From Anoxybacillus mongoliensis (GTDB taxonomy: Bacteria > Bacillota > Bacilli > Bacillales > Anoxybacillaceae), in NCBI RefSeq assembly GCF_014201515.1, contig NZ_JACHEQ010000001.1, positions 1 to 64,000 of the forward strand: a DNA stretch of 64,000 nt, read 5' to 3'. Position numbers and translations under genes: made by a program. The notes beneath the pieces are model-generated. The model saw only the letters and a program-made list of their open reading frames with translations. It searched no databases and was not told where the DNA came from. Position 1 is the first letter of the stretch. Each line of letters starts with the position of its first letter. Positions 1 to 7,501 of the stretch are shown here, one piece after another.

Positions 1-50
1 TACTTCTACCTCTCCTTCTTCATAGTTTTCCTTTAACATATTAACAAAAG

Positions 51-83
51 AAAAACGATTTTGTCCTTGACAAAATCGTTTTT
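51..83. terminator. Intrinsic terminator, bidirectional
   Basis: A perfect 15-bp inverted repeat (arms 51-65 and 69-83) with a four-base loop, bounded by A and T runs, so it can stop transcription from either side. It presumably ends a gene lying left of the window and insulates the downstream toxin-antitoxin locus. Confidence 0.8.
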
Positions 84-94
84 CAACAGTCTGA

Positions 95-126
95 AAAGAA
101 GGTGCCCATTTGGACACCTTCTTTTT
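95..126. terminator. Intrinsic terminator, left copy of a duplicated hairpin
   Basis: GC-rich hairpin (arms around AAGAAGGTG and CACCTTCTT) followed by a T run. The same hairpin with one changed loop base recurs at 1047-1075, on the other side of the toxin-antitoxin locus. Bases 127-241, between this hairpin and the next promoter, show no gene or motif I can support. Confidence 0.75.
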
Positions 127-241
127 AACGTAATAATCTCCCGCCTCAAAGAATGTGAAGAGCAGCAACCTAGAGATGATTGTGAGAGAAAAAAGACAGG
201 TTCGTACTTTGGTATAATCAGGATTCTGTCGAATGTGTTCA

Positions 242-270
242 TTGACAGAATATATTTTGTTGAATATAAT
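242..270 (+). promoter_or_regulatory. Sigma-A promoter of the antitoxin RNA
   Basis: TTGACA at 242-247 and TATAAT at 265-270 are both perfect consensus hexamers with an exact 17-base spacer. Transcription should start near 277 and read into the repeat array. It is among the strongest promoters visible in the window, which fits an antitoxin RNA that must be in excess over its toxin. Confidence 0.85.
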
Positions 271-360
271 AAAAATACAGGTGTGGGGTGCTTTAGTTAC
301 CCATGATTGGTCTTTTGCCACCATTAAAGATTGCGCGACAAAAGACTGGACAAGTGATTT

Positions 361-461
361 GAAAACTTGTCGCCCATCCGCAGGCGACTCATAAGTGGCG
401 GACTCGAAAACTTGTCGCCCATCCGCAGGCGACTCATAAGTGGCGGACTCGAAAACTTGTC
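361..461 (+). repeat. Tandem 45-bp direct repeats, 2.2 copies
   Basis: Copies at 361-405 and 406-450 are identical, and 451-461 is an 11-base start of a third copy. There are no spacers between copies, so this is not CRISPR. The unit length and about two copies match my recollection of the CptI branch of type III antitoxins better than the 36-base ToxI branch. Confidence 0.92.
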
Positions 462-493
462 AAAAAAGAAGCGGGGTATCCGCTTCTTTTTTT
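462..493 (+). terminator. Terminator between antitoxin repeats and toxin gene
   Basis: An 11-bp perfect stem (464-474 with 480-490), five-base loop and T run. Its position between RNA repeats and toxin gene is a hallmark of type III loci: most transcripts stop here and only read-through makes toxin mRNA, which sets the RNA-to-toxin ratio. Confidence 0.88.
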
Positions 494-511
494 AGATTGG
501 GGTATTACGAT

Positions 512-1009
512 ATGTCTGAACATTTTAAAATTTATTTTATCAAGGAAGAATTTTTTTCAATCACCGACTGGACACAATATAAAGTACCTATAAAAGAGAG
601 AAGACCTGCGTTAATTTTAGTCATTGAAAAAGAACAATTCCCTAATGGGCTTTTTTGTATCCCCATCACAAAAGATAATGATAAAAATGGAAAGATTAAA
701 GCATTATCGATAAAAAGACCAGATTTTATACACCCCATTAAAATCAACCGTTATGATAGTTATTTATTGATACAAAATATGTATATTATTCATAAACAAT
801 TCATTGGACAACCATATACTTTAAATGATGTTCCTTTTGAAATTAAAAATACAAAGATTCAGAGAGAAATAATGAAAAAAGTAAAAAAAGTGGACGCACT
901 TTTGAAACAAGGAGTCATTCATTACGTACCAAGAGAAAAAGTATTTGAAATCCAATTAAAATATCTAGAAGAGAAACAAAAAAACTTCAAAAATTTCACA
1001 AATAAATAG
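512..1009 (+). CDS. Type III toxin-antitoxin endoribonuclease, ToxN/AbiQ superfamily (CptN-like)
   Basis: 165 residues, a usual size for ToxN/AbiQ toxins. The start at 512 follows a GGGG site at 499-502; the frame stays open upstream to 440, but that part lies in the repeats and terminator. Residues 30-60 read RRPALILVI then LFCIPIT, resembling the beta-strand pair and IPL/IPIT signature of this SH3-like ribonuclease fold. The C-terminal half is lysine-rich and helical. In known systems such toxins cut cellular RNA and the antitoxin repeats and often abort phage infection. The gene is clearly AT-richer than its neighbours, which suggests transfer. I assign it mainly from the repeat-terminator-toxin layout; the sequence similarity is weak by eye. 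Confidence 0.8.
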   Translation: MSEHFKIYFIKEEFFSITDWTQYKVPIKERRPALILVIEKEQFPNGLFCIPITKDNDKNGKIKALSIKRPDFIHPIKINRYDSYLLIQNMYIIHKQFIGQPYTLNDVPFEIKNTKIQREIMKKVKKVDALLKQGVIHYVPREKVFEIQLKYLEEKQKNFKNFTNK

Positions 1010-1046
1010 CTATGAAAGAAGCCAGCAATATACTCTATCTTTTTTT

Positions 1047-1075
1047 AAGAAGGTGCCCGTTTGGACACCTTCTTT
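1047..1075. terminator. Bidirectional terminator, right copy of the duplicated hairpin
   Basis: Same hairpin as 95-126 apart from one loop base (CGT for CAT). It lies between the convergent toxin gene and ktrC and can serve both. Confidence 0.8.
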
Positions 1076-1077
1076 TC

Positions 1078-1743
1078 TTATCCCCCAACGACTTCGCTTT
1101 CAAAGCGATCGATGTCTTGATCGGCACCGATGACAATTAAAATGTCACCTTCGTAAATCATTTCTGATGCAAGCGGTGAGACGATAATGTCGTTGTTTCG
1201 TTTAATCGCGACAATGTTAATGCCGTATTTCGCGCGAATGTCTAACTCAAGAAGCGAATGACCGTGCAGTCGTTCGTTTGCGACAATTTCAACGATGCTA
1301 TGGCGGTCGGATAGCTCTAAATAGTCGAGCACGTTGTTTGAAATCATATTGTTAGCAATTCGTTCACCCATATCTCGTTCTGGATGAACGATATGATCCG
1401 CTCCAATTTTTTTCAGCACTTTTTCGTGATAATCGTTCGTTGCTTTCACTGTAATTTTTTCAACACCAAGCTCTTTTAAAATCAGCGTTGTTAAAATGCT
1501 CGCTTGAATGTTATCACCGATGGCGACGATGACGTGGTCGAAGTTACGAATGCCTAAGCTTTTTAAGACGTTTTCGTCTGTTGAGTCAGCAACGACCGCT
1601 TGCGAAGCAATGGATGCGTATTCGTTCACTTTATCTTCGTTTATATCAATCGCAAGCACTTCCATGCCTTGTTCGCTTAACGTGCGACATACGCTACCGC
1701 CAAAGCGTCCAAGACCAATCACGGCAAACTCCTTCTTTTTCAT
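1078..1743 (-). CDS. ktrC: Potassium uptake regulatory subunit KtrC (RCK/TrkA)
   Basis: Cytoplasmic gating ring of a Ktr potassium transporter. The 221 residues match the B. subtilis KtrC length and are similar throughout. An N-terminal Rossmann RCK_N domain has the GLGRFG nucleotide-binding loop at 10-15 and an acidic residue near 33 after strand 2. An RCK_C domain covers about 135-221; in KtrA and KtrC this domain binds cyclic-di-AMP, which closes the channel. No ktrB or ktrD membrane partner is in the window. Its ATG overlaps the ykuV stop (ATGA), so it is the last gene of the dapL-ykuV-ktrC unit and probably translationally coupled. Confidence 0.93.
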   Translation of the reverse strand: MKKKEFAVIGLGRFGGSVCRTLSEQGMEVLAIDINEDKVNEYASIASQAVVADSTDENVLKSLGIRNFDHVIVAIGDNIQASILTTLILKELGVEKITVKATNDYHEKVLKKIGADHIVHPERDMGERIANNMISNNVLDYLELSDRHSIVEIVANERLHGHSLLELDIRAKYGINIVAIKRNNDIIVSPLASEMIYEGDILIVIGADQDIDRFESEVVGG

Positions 1744-2201
1744 TCAATATCCCCTCTTGTTCGATTTTCTTCAAGCACACGCAAAATCCGTTTTTCTAGC
1801 ATATTCACACCGCCACTACCTGCTTGGTAATGACGAAGCTTACCATCTGCATCAAATATATAATACGTTGGCACGCAGCGATTATCAAACGCCTCTTTTA
1901 ACCGATGGTCGTTGTCAATGAAAATCGGATGGGTCATGCCGTATTGCTCAGCTAGCTGTTTGACGACTTCTACGTTTTCATCGCCATCGCGCCGTGGCAT
2001 ATGAATCGAAATGACGTGTAATTCATCTTTATAGCGATCGCGAAAAGCGTTGACTTGTTTCATTCCGTCTTTACAAAGATGGCAACTCACCGCCCAAAAA
2101 TGAACGAGCGTCGGTTTACCGACGAGCTGTTCGCGAGTGACGTTTCCGTTTAGTACGACTGTTGCTCCGTCTAATGATGGCATTTGTTCTCGTAATTTCA
2201 T
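1740..2201 (-). CDS. ykuV: Thiol-disulfide oxidoreductase YkuV-like (TlpA/ResA type)
   Basis: Thioredoxin-fold protein of 153 residues with the redox pair C40-H-L-C43 in WAVSCHLCK, followed by the cis-Pro region CVPTYYIF. No signal peptide is visible, so it should be a cytoplasmic disulfide reductase/isomerase like B. subtilis YkuV. I use the ATG at 2201 because AAGGAAG precedes it and it overlaps the dapL stop as ATGA; a longer open frame reaching 2339 lies inside dapL. It overlaps ktrC by four bases downstream. Confidence 0.88.
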   Translation of the reverse strand: MKLREQMPSLDGATVVLNGNVTREQLVGKPTLVHFWAVSCHLCKDGMKQVNAFRDRYKDELHVISIHMPRRDGDENVEVVKQLAEQYGMTHPIFIDNDHRLKEAFDNRCVPTYYIFDADGKLRHYQAGSGGVNMLEKRILRVLEENRTRGDIE

Positions 2202-3340
2202 TGTTCTTCTTCCTTTACATGATGATTTCCTTTCCAAGTGACGTAACGGGTGAGAAGTTGGATGGCGACATCGATGGCTTGTTCGTTCGGATTTAATTGC
2301 GCATGATGCAAACCGAACGGCGATTGCACGCCGAGCCAAAACATAAAGCCCGGGATGCGCGCAAGCATGTAGCCGAAATCTTCACCTGTCATTGCCTCTT
2401 GACAACGAACGAGGCGGACGTTTGTCTCTTTTTCAACAAATTGCATAAATTCATTCGTTAATGTTTCGTCGTTGTACACTTGATAATACATCGAGCCGTA
2501 ATCGATATGCGCTTCGCAGTCGTAAGCGACTTCGATGCCGCGCACAATTGCTTCGATGCGCCCTTTCACTTTTTCCATCGCTTCAGGTGAAAGCGTACGA
2601 ATCGTCCCTTCTAACCGTGCGCGTTCTGCGATGACGTTTTGTACCGTACCGCTTGTCAGTTTGCCAACCGTAATAACGGCGCTATCAAGCGGATTGACGT
2701 TGCGCGAGACGATCGTTTGCAGTTGCATAATTAAGGCGCTAGCTGCAACGACCATATCTTTCGTTTCATGTGGAAATGCGGCATGCCCACCTTTGCCGAT
2801 TAAATCGATAAAAAGCTCAGACGTGTTCGCAAACAACAACCCTTCTTTCGTCGCAATCGTTCCGACCGGATATTGTGGAGCGATATGCAAAGCGAGAATC
2901 ATATCGGGCATCCATTGTTTCATCTCGTCGCTCTCAAGCATCGGAAGCGCTCCGCCCGGCCCTTCTTCTGCTGGTTGAAAAATAAACAGCATGTCATCAC
3001 GAATCGGATGATGGACGACGTGAGTGAGCACACCGAGGGCGATTGCCATATGCATATCGTGTCCACATGCATGCATGCGTCCTTCATGTGTTGAACGAAA
3101 CGGGACGTCTGTTTGTTCGTCAATCGGCAATCCGTCCATATCGGCGCGATAACCGATCGTTTTCGTTGGCGCTGTGCCGAGAACACGAACGAAAATCCCT
3201 GTTCTCCACGTTTTGATTTGCATTCGTTCTTGCGGAAGCGTTGCAATATAGTTCAATATGTATTGTTGTGTTTTAAACTCTTGAAAGCCGAGTTCGGGAA
3301 TTTGATGCAAATCGCGGCGAATATGAATAAAATCGCTCAT
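2198..3340 (-). CDS. dapL: N-acetyldiaminopimelate deacetylase
   Basis: Removes the acetyl group from N-acetyl-LL-diaminopimelate in the acetylase branch of lysine and peptidoglycan-precursor synthesis. It is an M20 metallopeptidase-fold protein of 380 residues. Metal and catalytic signatures visible are RADMDG (65-70), ACGHDMH (91-97) and PAEEGPGG (123-130). A strong AAAAGGAGAGG site precedes the ATG. It follows dapH after 43 bases that contain a hairpin terminator and overlaps ykuV by four bases. The symbol follows B. subtilis usage (formerly ykuR), not the plant-type aminotransferase also called DapL. Confidence 0.92.
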   Translation of the reverse strand: MSDFIHIRRDLHQIPELGFQEFKTQQYILNYIATLPQERMQIKTWRTGIFVRVLGTAPTKTIGYRADMDGLPIDEQTDVPFRSTHEGRMHACGHDMHMAIALGVLTHVVHHPIRDDMLFIFQPAEEGPGGALPMLESDEMKQWMPDMILALHIAPQYPVGTIATKEGLLFANTSELFIDLIGKGGHAAFPHETKDMVVAASALIMQLQTIVSRNVNPLDSAVITVGKLTSGTVQNVIAERARLEGTIRTLSPEAMEKVKGRIEAIVRGIEVAYDCEAHIDYGSMYYQVYNDETLTNEFMQFVEKETNVRLVRCQEAMTGEDFGYMLARIPGFMFWLGVQSPFGLHHAQLNPNEQAIDVAIQLLTRYVTWKGNHHVKEEEQ

Positions 3341-3357
3341 GTTAACCTCTCCTTTTG

Positions 3358-3386
3358 AAAAAAGCGTGGAATCGATCCACGCTTTA
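3358..3386 (-). terminator. Intercistronic terminator between dapH and dapL
   Basis: On the minus strand AAAGCGTGGA pairs with TCCACGCTTT, followed by a run of T. It lies directly after the dapH stop and ahead of the dapL ribosome site, so it may reduce read-through from dapH into dapL. Confidence 0.6.
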
Positions 3387-4091
3387 TAGTTGGCGAAGTT
3401 CTTGTTTAATTTCTACTTTTGCTTTCGTTTTTTCATCGATTTGTTTAATGACGCGCGCTGGCACGCCTGCGACAACGGTATATGGCGGCACATCTTCTGT
3501 GACAATTGCCCCAGCGGCAACGACTGCGCCTTTTCCAACCGTTACACCTTCTAAAATGACCGCGTTTGCTCCGATCATGACGTCGTCTTCGACGATGACC
3601 GGTTTCGCCGATGGTGGCTCGATGACACCGGCGAGAACTGCTCCTGCACCGACGTGGCAGTTTTTCCCTACTGTCGCACGTCCACCGAGCACAGCGTTCA
3701 TATCAATCATCGTACCTTCACCAACAACGGCACCGATGTTAATGACGGCACCCATCATAATGACCGCGTTGTCGCCAATTTGTACTTGATCGCGAATGAT
3801 CGCTCCCGGCTCGATGCGCGCTTTTATATGTTTTAAATCAAGAAGCGGGATGGCTGAATTGCGACGATCGTTTTCGACGACGTAATCTTCAATTTTATGT
3901 TTATTTGCTTCAATAGCTGCTTCAATGTCCGCCCATTCGCCAAATACGACGCCTGTATGACCGGTAATAAACGTTTTCGCGCTCGGACCGAAGTCGATGT
4001 CGGCGATATCTCCTTTTATGTATACTTTCACAGGGGTTTTCTTTTTACTGTTTTGAATAAATGAAATAATTTCATTGGCATCCATCATCAT
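3384..4091 (-). CDS. dapH: Tetrahydrodipicolinate N-acetyltransferase
   Basis: Acetylates tetrahydrodipicolinate, the committed step of the acetylase branch of the diaminopimelate pathway. 235 residues, as in the family. An N-terminal DapH domain (about 1-85) precedes a left-handed beta-helix of hexapeptide repeats (about 90-215) with the conserved stretch [20 protein letters not shown]. Three ATGs stand in a row; the first (4091) has an AAGGAGGA site at good distance. It belongs with dapL downstream and with patA at 33820, giving three consecutive enzymes of the branch in this window. Confidence 0.95.
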   Translation of the reverse strand: MMMDANEIISFIQNSKKKTPVKVYIKGDIADIDFGPSAKTFITGHTGVVFGEWADIEAAIEANKHKIEDYVVENDRRNSAIPLLDLKHIKARIEPGAIIRDQVQIGDNAVIMMGAVINIGAVVGEGTMIDMNAVLGGRATVGKNCHVGAGAVLAGVIEPPSAKPVIVEDDVMIGANAVILEGVTVGKGAVVAAGAIVTEDVPPYTVVAGVPARVIKQIDEKTKAKVEIKQELRQL

Positions 4092-4122
4092 CGTGAGTTC
4101 CTCCTTATCGCTTTATTTTTTT

Positions 4123-4151
4123 ACTTTAACAAATGAAACAAGCAGTGACAA
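4123..4151 (-). promoter_or_regulatory. Candidate sigma-A promoter of dapH
   Basis: Minus strand TTGTCA (4151-4146) and TAAAGT (4128-4123) with a 17-base spacer, about 30 bases ahead of the dapH start. The -10 box is poor, so this is tentative. Confidence 0.45.
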
Positions 4152-4153
4152 GC

Positions 4154-4573
4154 TTATTGTCGCTTTTCGTACATCGAGCGGTTAAACCGTTTTAATATTT
4201 CGCGACGGGTAATAATTCCCGCAAAGTAGCCGGCATCGTTTTCAACGCAAACGAACGGATGATCAATGAGCAACTTCAACGCTTTTAAAAATGAATCGTT
4301 CACATGTAAGCGCGGAATGTTGCGCTGCATCACTTGTTCAACTTTCATCGTCTCTAGTCGCTCAAATTCGATGCGCTCAATACCTAAAATCGCATCCATA
4401 ATCATCGTCATACTAATGAGCCCTTGTAGTTTATACGTCATATCTAACACAGGGACAGCCGAATATCCTGTGCGCGTTAGTACTAATAATGCGTGTTCTA
4501 AATGATTCCCCACTTGCACGTGCGCCACTTTATCGGACGGAATCATCAAGTCAATGAGCGGTGGTTGTTGCAT
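4154..4573 (-). CDS. darB: CBS-domain cyclic-di-AMP receptor DarB/CbpB
   Basis: 139 residues forming two CBS motifs (about 10-70 and 80-135), strongly similar to B. subtilis DarB (YkuL), including KVAHVQVGN, LEHALLVLT and FVCVEND. In B. subtilis the protein binds cyclic-di-AMP and, when free of it, stimulates Rel (ppGpp synthesis) and pyruvate carboxylase. Start 4573 is chosen because AAAGGCGG lies at proper distance; two upstream in-frame ATGs are badly spaced. A TACAAT-like -10 box (4611-4616, minus) lies just upstream. Neighbours dapH and ktrC connect it to the cell wall and potassium, both cyclic-di-AMP-related. Confidence 0.9.
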   Translation of the reverse strand: MQQPPLIDLMIPSDKVAHVQVGNHLEHALLVLTRTGYSAVPVLDMTYKLQGLISMTMIMDAILGIERIEFERLETMKVEQVMQRNIPRLHVNDSFLKALKLLIDHPFVCVENDAGYFAGIITRREILKRFNRSMYEKRQ

Positions 4574-4655
4574 CGTCATTCCGCCTTTCCCAATATAATC
4601 CCCATTTGTCATTGTACCATGTTCATTTCGATAAGGAAAAGCGAGAAGTAAAATA

Positions 4656-4680
4656 AAAAGCCTTCACACATGTGAAGACT
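4656..4680 (-). terminator. Terminator after ykuJ
   Basis: Minus-strand hairpin with CTTCACA/TGTGAAG arms and a TTTTTATTTT tail, directly after the ykuJ stop. Confidence 0.65.
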
Positions 4681-4919
4681 TAATTCAACAAATCAAAAAT
4701 TTCAATGGCGATCATATCGATGTTGTCAAATTGATACGATTTCGGCTTTTCGCCTTTTTCGTACACTTCTAATACGAACGTATTTGTTTTTTCGTAATAT
4801 GTGACGCTACATTTTTTTTCACCGTTTACTTCAAAGTTGCGTTGTGGCGCTTCGTTCGTTCCTGTTTTTTGTTCTTGCAAGCTAATTAAACGTTGAATAA
4901 TGCCTAATAATTGCGACAT
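4680..4919 (-). CDS. ykuJ: YkuJ family protein
   Basis: Small cytoplasmic protein (79 residues) with clear similarity to B. subtilis YkuJ over its length (MSQLLGII at the start, FEVNGEKKCSV and QFDNIDMIAIEIFDLL later). Its function is not known; the family fold is a single alpha/beta domain. The second in-frame ATG (4919) is preferred because GGAAAGGA is directly adjacent to the first ATG but nine bases from the second. Flanked by terminators, so probably transcribed alone. Confidence 0.85.
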   Translation of the reverse strand: MSQLLGIIQRLISLQEQKTGTNEAPQRNFEVNGEKKCSVTYYEKTNTFVLEVYEKGEKPKSYQFDNIDMIAIEIFDLLN

Positions 4920-5000
4920 GACGTTCATTCCTTTCCGATACGTATTTCAACGACTATTCACTACTGTACCAAGAATCGCGAAAAAAGTAAACAAAAACGA

Positions 5001-5022
5001 AAGCCCACAAAAGCGGGCTTAC
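5001..5022 (-). terminator. Terminator after the small membrane protein gene
   Basis: Minus-strand AAGCCCGC/GTGGGCTT hairpin overlapping the last codons of the gene, with a T-rich tail (TCGTTTTTG). Confidence 0.55.
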
Positions 5023-5252
5023 ATTTGAAGCGCGACGTATGCAATATAACCGAGTAAAAGGGCAACAAACACGATGTATGCAATAAAGACTGGATTGCGC
5101 ACATACGGATGAGCAGCCACTTTTTCGCCAACGCTCGTATCGTATTCGCCTTGCGTTTTTTGCCGCTTACCAACTTGATACGTATATACAAGCCCTCCGA
5201 CTAATACCCCGCTTGCGATTAACAAAAGCATCCAAGAAAATGTATCCATCAT
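5019..5252 (-). CDS. Small two-helix membrane protein, unknown function
   Basis: 77 residues with two clear membrane segments (about 6-24 and 53-73) separated by a polar, charged linker containing VGKRQKTQGEYDT. I do not recognise the family. A GAGGTGA site precedes three possible starts in a row (GTG 5255, ATG 5252, ATG 5249). It lies between ykuI and ykuJ, the position where B. subtilis has ykuH, but it is not similar in length, so no orthology is claimed. Confidence 0.65.
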   Translation of the reverse strand: MMDTFSWMLLLIASGVLVGGLVYTYQVGKRQKTQGEYDTSVGEKVAAHPYVRNPVFIAYIVFVALLLGYIAYVALQM

Positions 5253-5294
5253 CACTCACCTCATGTTTACTTTTCCACCGCAAGCGACGTTTTA

Positions 5295-6503
5295 TTACAA
5301 ATGAGCATTATGTTCAAATAAATATTCATACGTTAAATCAATAAATAAATAATGATGCTCGTCAATCGGATACGAGTATGTGCGAATCATTTCTCCTGTT
5401 TCAATATCGCTGTATAAATCAGATAAAATGCCGCGTTTGCGTGAACGCATACGAATGATGTTTTCGAGAAAATATGGGCGCCAGCTCCAGTTTTTCATTT
5501 CATATTGTGGCTGTAATTCCCACGTATCTCCTTTTTTAAACATGTTCGCAGACTGTTGAAAACCGTCTTCATCGCATACGTAAATGCGAAAACTACAATC
5601 GCTTAACTGTTTCGCCAAGGCGGAAATGAGCTCATTGAACGATGATACTTTTTTATGTTTAGCAACAAGATCTGATACGCGCGCTTGAAATTGTTCGGAA
5701 ATATCGTATAACGTTTGCAGTTTCTTTTTTTCGTGTTGAATAAACGTATGAAATTGATCGCGCAATCGATCTTTTAATAAATCGTTCGGAAGAAATGATG
5801 GCGAAGGTTCGTGCAAATAATAACCTTGATAATACCTTCCGCCGTTTCGCCATGCATATTGTAGCTGAAAGGCGTTTTCGATATCTTCATACAAAAGTGT
5901 CGCACCAATTTTGCGTGCTAAAAGCGAAATGGAATACAGTACATCATCGTACGATACGGTTGACGTGCGCAACGAATGTAAATCAATTTTTAATAAATCT
6001 GGTGCTAACAAACGAATGCGATCTAAATTGCTACTTTCTTTTCCGATGTTATCGACCGCAATTTGAATGCCGTATGTACGCAAATATGTGAGCACGTGTC
6101 CGAGCTGTTGAATGTCGCCTTTAAAATGATGTTCCGTAATTTCAAGCACGATTTGATTGAGCGACAACCCTTTTTCCTTGTATTGAAAAAGCAGTTGTAA
6201 AAATGACTCACCGCGGTCAATCATTAACACATTGGCGTCGCGGTTAATAAAAATAAGTGACGCGGGCTGTTCATTTACGAACTGTTCGAGCGCTTTCGTC
6301 GTCACCGCATAATCGACTTCCATGCGAAATTCTTCTGGAATCGTTTCGTCGTGAAAAAATGGGCCGAGGCTGATGACTTCGTTGCCTTGTTGAAAGCGAC
6401 CAAGCACTTCATAACCAACAATGCATTGCTCATCGGCGCTAAAAATCGGTTGATAATACGGAACGACTTGATCGATATGTGTTAAAATGTCTAGCGCATC
6501 CAA
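5295..6503 (-). CDS. ykuI: EAL-domain cyclic-di-GMP-binding protein YkuI
   Basis: 402 residues: EAL domain (1-250) and YkuI_C, PAS-like domain (about 255-400). The signature reads EVLGRF (32-37) instead of EALLR, and the loop-6 motif DDFGxGxSS is DNIGKESSN, so key catalytic-loop residues are changed. B. subtilis YkuI has the same layout and binds cyclic-di-GMP without demonstrated hydrolysis, so a receptor role is likely. Translation starts at TTG 6503: GGGGAGGAGG stands seven bases upstream and no other in-frame start is close. Confidence 0.9.
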   Translation of the reverse strand: MDALDILTHIDQVVPYYQPIFSADEQCIVGYEVLGRFQQGNEVISLGPFFHDETIPEEFRMEVDYAVTTKALEQFVNEQPASLIFINRDANVLMIDRGESFLQLLFQYKEKGLSLNQIVLEITEHHFKGDIQQLGHVLTYLRTYGIQIAVDNIGKESSNLDRIRLLAPDLLKIDLHSLRTSTVSYDDVLYSISLLARKIGATLLYEDIENAFQLQYAWRNGGRYYQGYYLHEPSPSFLPNDLLKDRLRDQFHTFIQHEKKKLQTLYDISEQFQARVSDLVAKHKKVSSFNELISALAKQLSDCSFRIYVCDEDGFQQSANMFKKGDTWELQPQYEMKNWSWRPYFLENIIRMRSRKRGILSDLYSDIETGEMIRTYSYPIDEHHYLFIDLTYEYLFEHNAHL

Positions 6504-6573
6504 AACGACGCCTCCTCCCCCGTTTTTTCACTCATTATATCATAAGAAATGCGCATCATCGTACCATCAAATA

Positions 6574-6601
6574 AAAAAAGCGACGTCAAGAAACGTCGCA
6601 T
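6574..6601 (-). terminator. Terminator after fadH
   Basis: Minus-strand GCGACGT/ACGTCGC stem with six-base loop followed by seven T, next to the fadH stop. Confidence 0.75.
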
Positions 6602-7356
6602 TAAAACGGATGTTGATTGAGCCATTGCCCGCCGTCAACGGTAATGCATTCGCCGTTAATATAGGCAGCGGCATCGGAAAGTAAAAATGAGGCGACACCA
6701 GCGATTTCCTCTGGCGTTCCGAAGCGGCCGAGCGGTACGCTATCTTTTACGCGCTTTTCCATTTCTTCTGATAAAATGAGCTTTTCTGCCCCGCCTGTTC
6801 GCTCAATTGGTCCTGGGGCGATAGCGTTTACGCGAAAACCGTATTTTTTTCCCCATTCGACCGCTAACGTGCGCGTCATCGTTAATACGCCCGCTTTGGC
6901 GCACGCAGAATGAATGACGCCCGCTCCCGCTCCCCATGCGTATGTAGCGACAATGTTAATGATTGACCCTTTTTGCCCTTTTTCAATCCAATAGTTTCCG
7001 ACTTCTCGACTACAATAAAACGTGCCGTTTAAGACGATGTCAATGACGCTATTCCATCCGTTAATAGATAGTTTTTCCGCTGGACAAATAAAATTGCCGG
7101 CAGCGTTGTTAATTAACGCATCAATTTTCCCGAAACGTTCATCCGTTTCTTTCACCATCGCAGCGACTAATTCTGGCTTGCGCACGTCCATAACGATCGG
7201 CAACACGCTCCCGCCAATTTCGTTCGCTGCTTCTTCAAGCGCTTCTTTTCGTCTTCCTGTAATGACGACATGCGCCCCTTGTTCCGCGAATTGTTTCGCC
7301 ATATATTTCCCCATACCGCTTGAACCGCCTGTCACAATAATGACTTTTCCGTTCAT
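6601..7356 (-). CDS. fadH: 2,4-dienoyl-CoA reductase FadH (SDR family)
   Basis: NADPH-dependent reduction of 2,4-dienoyl-CoA during beta-oxidation of polyunsaturated fatty acids. 251 residues, single SDR domain with TGGSSGMGK at 9-17 and NNAAGNF near 87; the usual YxxxK is SACAK, as in dienoyl-CoA reductases. Very close to B. subtilis FadH (YkuF). The gene start follows AAAGGGGATG. A FadR-type operator lies 17 bases upstream, so it should be induced by long-chain acyl-CoA. The B. subtilis partner fadG is absent here; the gene ends in its own terminator. Confidence 0.92.
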   Translation of the reverse strand: MNGKVIIVTGGSSGMGKYMAKQFAEQGAHVVITGRRKEALEEAANEIGGSVLPIVMDVRKPELVAAMVKETDERFGKIDALINNAAGNFICPAEKLSINGWNSVIDIVLNGTFYCSREVGNYWIEKGQKGSIINIVATYAWGAGAGVIHSACAKAGVLTMTRTLAVEWGKKYGFRVNAIAPGPIERTGGAEKLILSEEMEKRVKDSVPLGRFGTPEEIAGVASFLLSDAAAYINGECITVDGGQWLNQHPF

Positions 7357-7372
7357 TTTCTCATCCCCTTTA

Positions 7373-7390
7373 TGAATGGTTATTCATTCA
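7373..7390 (-). promoter_or_regulatory. FadR operator upstream of fadH
   Basis: The 18-base palindrome TGAATGGTTATTCATTCA matches the B. subtilis FadR box TGAATGAMTANTCATTCA at 16 positions. It lies between fadH and the divergent ykuE. FadR binding here is inferred from the match and from the known control of fadH in B. subtilis. Confidence 0.75.
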
Positions 7391-7459
7391 TTTTTATTGT
7401 ACTATATATTTAGAAAATTTTTAACATTGTTTTTACTGTTTTTATCAACTTTTTTCTTT

Positions 7460-7465
7460 TATAAT
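7460..7465 (+). promoter_or_regulatory. TATAAT box ahead of ykuE
   Basis: A perfect -10 hexamer 36 bases before the ykuE start. No convincing -35 hexamer is seen at 16-18 bases, so only this half of the promoter is supported. Confidence 0.4.
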
Positions 7466-7501
7466 GAGTGAAGAACATTTTACGTATAAGGTTTGAAGCG
7501 A

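Larger units (their letters stand above)
277..493 (+). ncRNA. Type III antitoxin RNA precursor (ToxI/CptI-like)
   Basis: Predicted non-coding transcript from the promoter at 242-270 to the terminator at 462-493. It begins with a leader that can form an 8-bp stem (310-317 with 339-346), then carries two full 45-base repeats and an 11-base third copy. In type III systems the toxin cuts such a precursor at each repeat, and the resulting single-repeat RNAs bind and inhibit the toxin. Within each repeat a GTCGCC/GGCGAC stem (369-374 with 383-388) closes a loop whose TCCGC (377-381) is complementary to GCGGA further on (398-402), the topology of an H-type pseudoknot as in known type III antitoxins. 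Function is inferred from architecture. Confidence 0.8.

Noticed and set aside
361-461. Possible short CRISPR array
   Set aside because: The 45-bp units directly adjoin with no spacers and no cas gene is near; promoter, terminator and toxin context fit a type III antitoxin.
440-511. Longer N-terminus for the toxin gene
   Set aside because: This stretch lies in the repeat end and terminator and has no ribosome site; the ATG at 512 has GGGG upstream.
2535-3246. Several open frames opposite or inside dapL
   Set aside because: They are shadows of a well-supported gene, with biased composition and no start signals.
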